This document shows positions 19,331 through 27,151 of a DNA stretch of 64,000 nt, in pieces. Below the pieces are notes generated by a model, which was not told the DNA's origin, did no database searches, and was given only the letters and a program-made list of their open reading frames with translations. The position numbers and the translations under genes are program-made. The stretch's first letter is position 1, and each line of letters begins with the position of its first letter. The stretch is from JBOGOC01 sp050747525 (GTDB taxonomy: Bacteria; Acidobacteriota; Polarisedimenticolia; JACPZX01; DASXTC01): NCBI GenBank assembly GCA_050747525.1, contig JBOGOC010000035.1, positions 1 through 64,000 of the forward strand. Reading direction: 5' to 3'.

Positions 19331-19353
19331 GCGGGGGCCCTCGCGGCCCCCGC
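19331..19353 (+). terminator. Hairpin terminator after glnA
   Basis: Perfect 9-bp stem GCGGGGGCC / GGCCCCCGC with a 5-base loop, starting 8 bases after the glnA stop. The following bases are only weakly T-rich. It is likely a partial terminator, separating glnA from glnE expression. Confidence 0.65.
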
Positions 19354-19389
19354 CTCACGTTCTCCCCCTCGCCCTCCCCGCATCATCGA

Positions 19390-19395
19390 TAGAAT
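19390..19395 (+). promoter_or_regulatory. Candidate -10 element of glnE (leaderless transcript)
   Basis: TAGAAT lies 7 bases before the ATG at 19403, so transcription would begin on or next to that ATG. It overlaps the alternative ATG at 19394, which therefore could not be in the mRNA. No convincing -35 is present. Confidence 0.4.
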
Positions 19396-19402
19396 GCCCG
19401 TC

Positions 19403-22400
19403 ATGGGCGCCCCACGGGATGAACTTCTGGCGGTCTGCCGCCAGGTGCTCGACGACCCCGCACGGGGAGAAGCCGATCTCATCCGGATCGCAGCCTCCGG
19501 AGCTCCCGACGAGCTGCTGGGGGTCGTGGCCAGGCACCTTCCCGAGGTGCAGGATCCCGATCTGGCCCTGGTGCACCTGGAGCGCTACTGCCGGGAGGGG
19601 CCGGCACCCTCCGACCCCGAGACGCTCTCGGTCCTGTTCACGCTCCTGGGCTACAGCCCCTACCTGGCCGAAGCGATCCTCAACGACCGCCCCTACCTCG
19701 CGGATCTGGTGCGCGCGCGGCGCCAGGAAGCCTGGGGCGCCTCCGAGTACAGAGACGCGCTCGCCCGGTGGCGCAGAATCGCCCACGCCGAGGACCCCTG
19801 GGATGCGCTGCGGTCCTTCAAACGCCGGGTCAACATGCGTATCGCCGTCCGGGACCTCGAGCGGCGCGCCGCCTTCCCGGAGATCGGGGCGGAGATCTCC
19901 CACGCCGCCGACGCGCTGATCGACGTGGCCCTGGAGATGGCGATGCGCGAGGTGGTGTCGGCCCATGGGCGTCCCCAGGCCTTCGACGACGCCGGGCGCA
20001 CGGTGGAAGCCACGCTCAGCGTCATCTCCCTCGGCAAGCTGGGCGGGGGAGAGCTGAACTACTCTTCCGACATCGACCTGCTGTTCCTCTACACGCGCGA
20101 CGGAGAGACCACCGGAGCGCCCGGCCGGCCCGACACGCAGCTCGGCAACAAGGAGTTCTTCACGCGCGTGGCGGAAGTGCTCTCCCAGGGGCTGCGTCAC
20201 ATCAGCACCGAAGGGCAGGTCTTCCGCGTCGACTGCCGTCTTCGGCCCGGAGGGCGCGATGGCGACCTGGTGATCCCCCTGGAGGCGGCGATCGCCTACT
20301 ACCGGACCTGGGCGCGCCCCTGGGAGATCCAGGCGCTCATCAAGGCGCGCCACAGCGCGGGGGACCCGGCGCTTGCGGCACGCTTTCTGGGCGGCCTGGA
20401 GCCAATCGTGTATCCCGGAGCGGCCGACCGTGTCGTCGCCGACAGCGTGCGCGAGATGAAGGACCGCATCGACGCGGAGCAGGCCCGGCGCGGCATCGCC
20501 TCCTTTCACCTGAAGCTCGGACGGGGAGGCATCCGCGAGATCGAGTTCACGGCGCAGGCGCTGCAGCTCGTGCACGGGGGTCGCGAGCCGTGGGTGCGGG
20601 AGCCCAACACGCTGCTGGCCCTGCACCGCCTGGCGGACAAGGGGTTCCTCTCGGTCACGGAGTACGGGGCCCTGAGCGCCGCCTACGTCTTCCTGCGCGA
20701 GGCCGAGCATCGGCTTCAGCTTCACCACAACCTGCAGCGCTCGGCGGTTCCCTCCGCTCCGCGCGAACGCAGAGTCCTCGCGCGCTCGCTCGGCTACCGG
20801 GATGGCATCCACCGTCGGGAGGCCGCTCTGTTCGACGCCGACCTGGAGCGTCACCGCGAGACGGTGCGGAGCATCTACGATGCCGTGCTGGCCCGCCTCT
20901 CCCAGGGCTCGCTTCAGGACACCGCGGTGTTCGATCCGTTCCTCGACGCGATGCCGGACAGCTCGGTGGCGGCCCATCTCGAAAGCCACGGCGTGGCCGA
21001 TCCTCACGCGCTGCTGGGAAGCGTTCAGTCCATCGCCCGCATGCTCGCCTCGCCGGCGGCACCCGCGGGAGCGCGCCGCGCCTTCCGCCACGTCACACCG
21101 GTCCTCCTGAGAGAGCTGGGGGGAGTCCATGGACGCGTGCGCGCCCTGAGATCGCTCGAGCGGTTCCTGTCGTCGATGGCGCTCGAGCACGGGCGGCTTG
21201 AAGCCCTGTTCGAGCGCCGCGAGCTGTTCGGGCCGCTGGTGCGCCTGTTCGCCGGCAGCCAGATGCTCTCGTCGGTTCTCATCCACCGCCCCACGCTCGT
21301 GCTGGAGCCGGGGTTCGACGCGGCGATCGCCCGCGAGCGCACGGTGGATGAGCACGTCTCCTTCCTGGAGGAAGCGATCCGCGGCGCCGCCTCCGAGGAC
21401 GATCGCGATGCGCGCCTGAGGATCTACCAGAGGACCCAGCTGCTCTACATCGGCCTGCGCGACCTGAGCCGCCAGATGCGCCCTTCCGCGGTGCAGAGGG
21501 CGCTCAGCTCCCTGGCCGAGGCCATGGTGCGCGTCTGCGTCGCCGCATCGGCGCGGGCGGCCGGCTGGCCCACGGGAGATCGGACGCAGACGCCGGGGTT
21601 CCTCGTGCTGGGGCTGGGCAAGATGGGATACGGAGAGATGGACTACGCGTCGGATCTGGATCTGGTCTTCCTCTACGAGGCGGGAAACGCAGAATCGGGA
21701 TCACGCCACGCGGCCGCGAACCACGTGGCGCGTCACGCCGTGGAGATGCTGACCTCCATCACGCGGGAAGGGGCGTTGTACTCCGTGGATACCCGCCTGC
21801 GCCCGTTCGGCACCCAGGGAGAGCTCGCGCAGCCCATCGAACGTGCGGCCCTCTACTTCGCGTCGACCGCCGCCACCTGGGAGCTGCAGTCGTATCTGAA
21901 GGCCAGGCCGGTCGCCGGTGACCTCTCCCTGGGAGAAGCCGTGGGAGCCCGGCTCGAAGCCGCCATTCTGGACCGGGCTCGCGGGATGGAGCTGGCTCCC
22001 GCCGTGAAGGAGATGCGCGATCGTCTCCGTCCCCCCCAGGATCCCGCGGTCGAGCGCATCGACATCAAGAGGGGAGAAGGAGGGCTGGCCTCCATCCAGT
22101 TCGCGATCCAGTATCTGCAGCTCCGCCACGGAATCCCGTCGCCCCCCTTCAAGAGGACGACGCGGGTGCTCGCAACGCTGAGGTCCGCCGGCGCGCTGGA
22201 CGACCGGGCCTACCGGGCGCTCTTCACCGGGTTCCAGTTCCTGAGGCGGCTCGAGCACCACCTCCGGGTCCTTCACGGCCGCGCGGTCTCCTGCCTTCCC
22301 GACTCGGTGGAGGCTCTCGACGAGCTGGCTGCCGCGATGGGCTATCCGCGCGACGCGCGCGTGGCTCCCCGCGAGCGGCTGATGGCCGGCCTCGCCCGGC

Positions 22401-22471
22401 ACCGGCGCAGGATCGAGTCGGCCTGGCGGGGTGTCATCGAGCAGGTGCCCGACCCTCACGGCTTTTCTTGA
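19403..22471 (+). CDS. glnE: Bifunctional glutamine synthetase adenylyltransferase/deadenylylase
   Basis: Adds or removes AMP on the GlnA tyrosine in response to the PII protein and glutamine. The 1022-aa protein has two nucleotidyltransferase domains. The N-terminal removase site is GGGELNYSSDIDLLFLY near residues 212-228. The C-terminal transferase site is GYGEMDYASDLDLVFLY near residue 742. Helical PII-binding segments follow each. Both sites keep the paired Asp residues, so both activities are probably intact. There is no Shine-Dalgarno sequence, and the start at 19403 is chosen because TAGAAT lies just ahead; ATG 19394 is the alternative. The adjacency to glnA supports the pairing. Confidence 0.93.
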   Translation: MGAPRDELLAVCRQVLDDPARGEADLIRIAASGAPDELLGVVARHLPEVQDPDLALVHLERYCREGPAPSDPETLSVLFTLLGYSPYLAEAILNDRPYLADLVRARRQEAWGASEYRDALARWRRIAHAEDPWDALRSFKRRVNMRIAVRDLERRAAFPEIGAEISHAADALIDVALEMAMREVVSAHGRPQAFDDAGRTVEATLSVISLGKLGGGELNYSSDIDLLFLYTRDGETTGAPGRPDTQLGNKEFFTRVAEVLSQGLRHISTEGQVFRVDCRLRPGGRDGDLVIPLEAAIAYYRTWARPWEIQALIKARHSAGDPALAARFLGGLEPIVYPGAADRVVADSVREMKDRIDAEQARRGIASFHLKLGRGGIREIEFTAQALQLVHGGREPWVREPNTLLALHRLADKGFLSVTEYGALSAAYVFLREAEHRLQLHHNLQRSAVPSAPRERRVLARSLGYRDGIHRREAALFDADLERHRETVRSIYDAVLARLSQGSLQDTAVFDPFLDAMPDSSVAAHLESHGVADPHALLGSVQSIARMLASPAAPAGARRAFRHVTPVLLRELGGVHGRVRALRSLERFLSSMALEHGRLEALFERRELFGPLVRLFAGSQMLSSVLIHRPTLVLEPGFDAAIARERTVDEHVSFLEEAIRGAASEDDRDARLRIYQRTQLLYIGLRDLSRQMRPSAVQRALSSLAEAMVRVCVAASARAAGWPTGDRTQTPGFLVLGLGKMGYGEMDYASDLDLVFLYEAGNAESGSRHAAANHVARHAVEMLTSITREGALYSVDTRLRPFGTQGELAQPIERAALYFASTAATWELQSYLKARPVAGDLSLGEAVGARLEAAILDRARGMELAPAVKEMRDRLRPPQDPAVERIDIKRGEGGLASIQFAIQYLQLRHGIPSPPFKRTTRVLATLRSAGALDDRAYRALFTGFQFLRRLEHHLRVLHGRAVSCLPDSVEALDELAAAMGYPRDARVAPRERLMAGLARHRRRIESAWRGVIEQVPDPHGFS

Positions 22472-22497
22472 CGCCGCGCGCCGCAGCCCACTATCAT
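22468..22497 (+). promoter_or_regulatory. Sigma70-type promoter of the cNMP/FHA gene
   Basis: TTGACG (22468-22473), 18-base spacer, TATCAT (22492-22497). The glnE stop TGA lies within the -35 hexamer. The start would be near 22504, giving a leader of about 37 bases that contains the palindrome GAGACACGTCTC. Confidence 0.65.
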
Positions 22498-22540
22498 CAC
22501 GCTCGCCGTCCCGCGGCCCAGGAGACACGTCTCGCCCCCC

Positions 22541-23401
22541 ATGGCCACGCCACAGCCCTTCAAGGATTACATCGTCCGCTATCGCCGCGGCGAGAGGATC
22601 TACTCCACCGGCGATCCCGGCACCGAGATGTACATCGTGCAGACCGGCTCGGTCTCCGTCTTCTCGGAGGTCGAGGGCCGGCGCATCGGCCTGGCCACCA
22701 TGGAGAAGGGGGACTTCTTCGGAGAGATGGCCCTGATCGAGTCGGCCCCCCACAGCAGCTGCGCGGAGGCGGCCGCCGACTGCGAGCTGATCGAGATCAA
22801 CAGCACGCTGTTCGACAAGATGATCAAGGGCAACATCGAGATCGCGGTGCGCATGCTGCGCAAGCTCTCCATCCGGATGCGCGATGCCAACCGGCGCCTG
22901 GAGGAGATGGCGGCGCTCGCGGGCCGGCCGGCCCCGGCGGCCGCCGCTCCGACGGTCACGATCGTGCCTCCCGCACGTCAGTCCGCTGCCCCCCCCGCAG
23001 GCCCTGGTCCCTCGGCTTCGGGGATCCGTCCGGCGCCGCCGGCCCCCGCCGCGCCCAGGAGCGGTGCGCGCCCGCGCAACTGCCATGCCGTCTTTCTGTC
23101 CGAGGCGGGCGAGGAGCTGTTCCAGCTCGTCACCACGCGTGTGGCGATCGGGCGGTTCGATCCCGTCACCGGCCTCAAGCCGGAGGTGGACCTCTCTGAG
23201 CTGGACTTGAACCGCTCCGTCTCGCGTCACCATGCGCGCCTGACGCTCGACGCCGGCGTCTACGCCGTGACGGAGGAAGTGGGGGCGCTCAACGGCACGT
23301 TCATCAACGGCAAGAAGCTCGTGAGCGGCAAGCCCGAGCCTCTGAATGACGGAGATGTGCTGAACCTCGGCATGGTGAAGCTCGTCTTCCGGCAGCTCTA
23401 G
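22541..23401 (+). CDS. Cyclic-nucleotide-binding domain fused to an FHA domain
   Basis: The 286-aa protein has a cNMP-binding (cap/CRP-type) domain at residues 1-125 with GDPGTEMYIVQTGSVSVF and the phosphate-binding cassette region FFGEMALIESAPHS. The arginine normally following in nucleotide binders (RSA) appears here as PHSSCA, so ligand specificity is uncertain. A Pro/Ala linker (125-180) leads to an FHA domain (185-286) with NRSVSRHHARL and LNGTFING, which binds phosphothreonine. It has no DNA-binding helix-turn-helix, so it is a signalling adaptor linking a small ligand to a phosphoprotein. No kinase gene is nearby. Confidence 0.85.
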   Translation: MATPQPFKDYIVRYRRGERIYSTGDPGTEMYIVQTGSVSVFSEVEGRRIGLATMEKGDFFGEMALIESAPHSSCAEAAADCELIEINSTLFDKMIKGNIEIAVRMLRKLSIRMRDANRRLEEMAALAGRPAPAAAAPTVTIVPPARQSAAPPAGPGPSASGIRPAPPAPAAPRSGARPRNCHAVFLSEAGEELFQLVTTRVAIGRFDPVTGLKPEVDLSELDLNRSVSRHHARLTLDAGVYAVTEEVGALNGTFINGKKLVSGKPEPLNDGDVLNLGMVKLVFRQL

Positions 23402-23409
23402 TGTCCGTG

Positions 23410-23438
23410 TTGACCCTTCATGGACCCGATGTTACGAT
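23410..23438 (+). promoter_or_regulatory. Sigma70-type promoter of the scpA operon
   Basis: TTGACC (23410-23415), 17-base spacer, TACGAT (23433-23438). The start would be near 23445, leaving about 80 bases of leader before scpA. The preceding stop codon is 8 bases upstream. Confidence 0.6.
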
Positions 23439-23526
23439 GCGCGCAGACTGACACACCGAACTGCCGCCGCTGCGCGCTCCATCCCGCACCACCGGCGGCC
23501 CGCTCAGCCCGCCGAGAGGAGGTTCC

Positions 23527-24357
23527 TTGTCCGACGCCTCGCACGAGATGAGCGCCGGAGCTGCCTCCACCGGCACGCCCCGCCTCGTCCTGACCGCCTT
23601 CGAGGGCCCTCTCGATCTCCTGCTACACCTGATCCGCACCCAGGAGATCGACATCTACGACATTCCCATCGTCGAGGTGTGCCGACAGTACGACGCCTAT
23701 CTGGGCCTGATGCGCGAGCTGGATCTGGACGTGGCAGGGGACTACCTGGTCATGGCCGCCACCCTCGCGCACGTGAAGTCGAGGATGCTCCTGCCCGCCG
23801 ATCCCGTCGGCCCTGGTGAGACACCTGAGGATCCACGCGCGGGACTGGTGCGACAGCTCCTCGAGTACCAGAGGATGAAGGCGGCGGCGGAGATGCTGCG
23901 GGACCGGGACGACCTGCAGGCCGACACGTTCCTGCGGGGAAGGGGGGGGCCGGATCCGCTGGCCGAGTACCAGGGAGAGGAGCTGCTGGAGGTGTCTCTC
24001 TTCGATCTGCTGTCGGCATTCAAGCGGCTGATCGAGACCCTCGAGGACGCCACCCCGCTGCACGTCCAGCGCGACGAGATCTCGGTGGCTGACAAGATGA
24101 CCTGGATTCTGGATCGGCTCGATCGCGATGCGGCGGTGCCCTTCCGTGACCTGATCTCCCCGCTGCGGACGAGAGACGAGCGGATCGCGGCCTTCCTGGC
24201 GCTCCTCGAGCTGATCCGCCTGCGCCTGATCGCCGCCAGCCAGCGCCGGCCCGTGGGAGAGATCCTGCTGCGGCGCTCGCCCGACGAGGAGACCGTCGGG
24301 TCGCCCGACGAGGAGACCGCCGGGGCGGATGAGCCGTCCGAGGGAGATCCGGAATGA
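23527..24357 (+). CDS. scpA: Segregation and condensation protein A
   Basis: Kleisin subunit of the SMC-ScpAB condensin that compacts and segregates the chromosome. The 276-aa protein has the family start FEGPLDLLLHLIRTQEIDIY (the SMC-neck-binding helix-turn-helix), the central linker and the C-terminal winged helix with FLALLELIRLRLI. The start is a TTG with AGGAGG 4 bases upstream; the next ATG at 23548 would lie 25 bases from that site. The C-terminal Asp/Glu-rich tail contains a short duplicated SPDEET unit. The scpB ATG overlaps its stop. No smc gene is in the window. Confidence 0.94.
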   Translation: MSDASHEMSAGAASTGTPRLVLTAFEGPLDLLLHLIRTQEIDIYDIPIVEVCRQYDAYLGLMRELDLDVAGDYLVMAATLAHVKSRMLLPADPVGPGETPEDPRAGLVRQLLEYQRMKAAAEMLRDRDDLQADTFLRGRGGPDPLAEYQGEELLEVSLFDLLSAFKRLIETLEDATPLHVQRDEISVADKMTWILDRLDRDAAVPFRDLISPLRTRDERIAAFLALLELIRLRLIAASQRRPVGEILLRRSPDEETVGSPDEETAGADEPSEGDPE

Positions 24358-25025
24358 CCCACGAGCACGAATGGGACAGCCAGTCGAACGGCAGCGGCGA
24401 GCCGCTCGTGGAAGAGCCGCTCCCCGACGCGCCCCTGAGGGCCATCCTGGAGGCTCTGCTGTTCGCCAGCGAAGACCCGCTCACGGTGGAGGAGGCCGCG
24501 TCGGTGCTCGGAGAGGACCGGCGCACGGAGATCGCCAACGCGCTCGGCGACCTGCGCGTCCACATGGAGAAAACCGGAGGAGGCTTGCGCGTCCAGGCGG
24601 TGGCGGGCGGATACCGCATCACCACCGATCCGGCGCTCGGCCCCTTCGTGCGGGCCCTGGTCAGGTCCCGCAACCGGCAGCGCCTGTCCAGGGCCGCGCT
24701 CGAGACGCTCGCCATCATCGCGTACAAGCAGCCGATCACGGCGCCCGAGATCCAGGAAATCCGGGGGGTGAACCCCTCCGCCATCCTGGCCTCCCTGCTG
24801 GATCGCAGGCTGGTGCGCATCCTGGGTCGCAAGAAGGTGGTGGGCAAGCCGTTCGTGTACGGCACCACTCGCGATTTCCTCATCCGCTTCGGCCTCAATG
24901 CCCTGGAGGATCTGCCCAGCATGGAGGAGTTCGAAGCCATGCTTCAGGCGTCGGGTGAGGGGACTCCGCCCCAGGAGCAGGAGACCCCCGACACCGGGAC
25001 CGAGCCGGGGCCGTCTGAACCGTGA
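24354..25025 (+). CDS. scpB: Segregation and condensation protein B
   Basis: Partner of ScpA that forms a dimer of double winged-helix domains on the kleisin. The 223-aa protein has LRAILEALLFASEDPLTVEE at the start of the first domain, ETLAIIAYKQPITAPEIQEI (the family signature) and VGKPFVYGTTRDFLIRFGLN at the end of the second. The last 40 residues are acidic and Pro-rich. It is coupled to scpA (ATGA) and to rluB (GTGA). The scpA-scpB-rluB order is common across bacteria. Confidence 0.95.
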   Translation: MTHEHEWDSQSNGSGEPLVEEPLPDAPLRAILEALLFASEDPLTVEEAASVLGEDRRTEIANALGDLRVHMEKTGGGLRVQAVAGGYRITTDPALGPFVRALVRSRNRQRLSRAALETLAIIAYKQPITAPEIQEIRGVNPSAILASLLDRRLVRILGRKKVVGKPFVYGTTRDFLIRFGLNALEDLPSMEEFEAMLQASGEGTPPQEQETPDTGTEPGPSEP

Positions 25026-25783
25026 CCGGCCGGGAGGGATCGGCGACCCGCGGAGGGACGGCCATCGCCAGCGAGCGCATCCAGAAGGTCCTGTCCAGAG
25101 CGGGGATCGCCTCGCGGCGCGAGGCGGAGCGCTGGCTCGCGCAAGGACGCATCGTGGTGAACGGCACCGTGGTCACCACCCCCGGCACCCGGGTGGATCC
25201 GGATGTCGATCACATCCGCGTGGATGGCCGGCGGCTACGCTCCGCTTCTCCCCACGCCTACTACCTTCTCCACAAGCCCGATGGCTACGTCACCACCACA
25301 CGAGATCCCGAAGGCCGGCCCACCGTGATGGACCTCCTGAAGGGCGTGAAGGAACGGGTCTATCCGGTGGGGCGCCTCGACTATCACACCACCGGGCTCC
25401 TGATTCTCACCAACGACGGAGAGCTGGCCGATCGCCTCATGCGTCCCGTGGGGGGATGCCCCAAGGTGTATCACGCCAAGGTCAAGGGAATCCCGTCGGC
25501 CGAGACGGTCCAGCGCCTCAGCTCCGGGATCGTGCTGGAGGGGCGCCGCACCCGTCCGTGCCGCATCCGCAGGTTGCGGGCGGGAGACCACGCCTGGCTG
25601 GAGATCGTCCTCACCGAGGGGCGCCGCAACCAGATCCGCCGTATGTTCGAAAGAGTCGGGCATCCGGTGTCAAAGCTGCGCCGGGTGGCCATCGGGCCGG
25701 TCTCGGACCGCGGCCTCGCGCCCGGGGGAGTGCGCCGGCTCAGCCCGAAGGAGGTCGAGGCACTCAGGGAGGCCGTGTCATGA
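25022..25783 (+). CDS. rluB: Ribosomal large-subunit pseudouridine synthase (RluB/RsuA family)
   Basis: Isomerises a uridine in 23S rRNA. The 253-aa protein has an N-terminal S4 RNA-binding domain (residues 18-75, IQKVLSRAGIASRREAERWL). The catalytic motif is GRLDYHTTGLLILTNDG near residue 117, with the catalytic Asp at about 120. It also has the family segment EGRRNQIRRMF near residue 200. RluB and RluE/RsuA cannot be fully separated by eye, but the scpB neighbourhood favours RluB. The GTG start overlaps the scpB stop, and its own stop overlaps hisC. Confidence 0.92.
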   Translation: MTGREGSATRGGTAIASERIQKVLSRAGIASRREAERWLAQGRIVVNGTVVTTPGTRVDPDVDHIRVDGRRLRSASPHAYYLLHKPDGYVTTTRDPEGRPTVMDLLKGVKERVYPVGRLDYHTTGLLILTNDGELADRLMRPVGGCPKVYHAKVKGIPSAETVQRLSSGIVLEGRRTRPCRIRRLRAGDHAWLEIVLTEGRRNQIRRMFERVGHPVSKLRRVAIGPVSDRGLAPGGVRRLSPKEVEALREAVS

Positions 25784-26892
25784 GCCCCATTCCCGTCCCC
25801 GAGAACATCGCGCGCATCGAGCCCTACCTTCCGGGCAAGCCCGTGGAGGAGGTGGAACGGGAGCTGGGCCTCCCCGATACGGTGAAGCTCGCGTCCAACG
25901 AGAACCCGCTGGGCGCGTCGCCCCTGGCCCTGAAGGCGGCCCGCGAGACGATGCAGGCCGTTCACCGTTATCCCGACGGAAGCGGCTACTACCTGCGGGA
26001 GAAACTGGGGCGGATGCACGGGATCCCGATGGACCAGATCATCCTGGGGAACGGCTCGACCGATCTGGTGGAGATCCTGGCACGCACCTTCCTTGGGCGC
26101 GACGGCAGCGCCGTGATTGCCGACCAGGCCTTCATCATGTATCGCCTGGCCGTGATGGCCGTCAACGGCAATGCCCGAATCGTGCCTCTGCGGGACATGC
26201 GTCATGACCTGCCGGCCATGGCCGCGGCCGTGGACGCCACGACGAGGCTCATCTTCGTGGCCAACCCCAACAACCCCACGGGCACCTTCGTCGGTGCGGG
26301 GGAGGTGGGACGCTTCCTGGAGGCGGTGCCCGACCATGTCCTGGTGGTGATGGATGAGGCCTATCACGAGTACGTGACGGCACCCGACTACCCCGACTCG
26401 CTCTCATGGCTCCGCCGGGGCCGCCGACTCGCCGTGCTCAGGACCTTCTCGAAGGTGTACGGGCTGGCGGGGCTGAGGCTCGGGTATGCCCTGACCCAGC
26501 CGGACGTCAGGGCTGCGGCCGAGAAGGTGCGCTCTCCCTTCAACACGGGAAGCGTGGCCCAGGCGGCCGCCCTGGCGGCCCTCGACGATACCGCGCACGT
26601 GGCCCGCTCGCGCGAGCACAACGCACGGGAGATGGCGTTTCTCGAGGAGCGGCTGGCGGGGCTTCAGGTTCCTTTCACCCGCTCGGTGGCCAACTTCATC
26701 CTCATCGACACCGGCCAGGACGCCGACGTGATGTTCGCTTTGCTGCTGAAGCGGGGGGTGATCACCCGCTCCATGCGCGCCTTCAACTTTCCACGCAGCC
26801 TGCGGGTCACCGTGGGGACCCGGCAGGAGAATCTTCGCTTCCTGGACGCGCTCGCCCAGGAGCTCGCCGCCGCGATCCCGCGCGCTATCTGA
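25780..26892 (+). CDS. hisC: Histidinol-phosphate aminotransferase
   Basis: PLP-dependent class I/II aminotransferase that converts imidazole-acetol phosphate and glutamate to histidinol phosphate. The 370-aa protein has the family start LASNENPLGASP, NPNNPTGT, the Asp/Tyr pair in VVMDEAYHEY and the PLP lysine in RTFSKVYGLAGLRLGYA (Lys225). The last arginine motif is SLRVTVGTRQENLRFL. Other His genes are absent, so this enzyme could also serve aromatic or other amino acids. The start overlaps the rluB stop (ATGA). The TGA stop is followed directly by TTGACA of the next promoter. Confidence 0.93.
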   Translation: MSPIPVPENIARIEPYLPGKPVEEVERELGLPDTVKLASNENPLGASPLALKAARETMQAVHRYPDGSGYYLREKLGRMHGIPMDQIILGNGSTDLVEILARTFLGRDGSAVIADQAFIMYRLAVMAVNGNARIVPLRDMRHDLPAMAAAVDATTRLIFVANPNNPTGTFVGAGEVGRFLEAVPDHVLVVMDEAYHEYVTAPDYPDSLSWLRRGRRLAVLRTFSKVYGLAGLRLGYALTQPDVRAAAEKVRSPFNTGSVAQAAALAALDDTAHVARSREHNAREMAFLEERLAGLQVPFTRSVANFILIDTGQDADVMFALLLKRGVITRSMRAFNFPRSLRVTVGTRQENLRFLDALAQELAAAIPRAI

Positions 26893-26922
26893 TTGACACA
26901 TTTTTTTCTGCTGTGGTAGCAT
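26893..26922 (+). promoter_or_regulatory. Sigma70-type promoter of the outer-membrane protein gene
   Basis: TTGACA (26893-26898), 18-base spacer, TAGCAT (26917-26922) with an upstream TG giving an extended -10 (TGGTAGCAT). The junction with hisC reads TGATTGACA. The leader to the ATG at 27152 is about 220 bases; apart from G-rich and T-poor stretches I see no coding or structured element in it. Confidence 0.75.
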
Positions 26923-27151
26923 GCGCGCTCTTTAGCCTCCAAGCGCTTCGTCCAACAGGAGATCGGCGCCTTTGTGCGTCATCCTTCCGGAGCCTTTGGA
27001 GTCTAATGGGGCACTGCCGTTCCTGCGGAATCCGCTCTCCGTGACGCGGCTCTGTGGCGCGCCCGGCCTGGTGCCGCGGGACTCTGGGGGGAGTGGCCCG
27101 GCCGAAGGGTTGGGGCCTGTTCGGTTTCTGGGGTCAGCCGGAGGGAGAGGG

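Noticed and set aside
17547..19358. A 603-codon minus-strand frame opposite glnA
   Set aside because: Antisense to glnA; no motif or ribosome-binding site.
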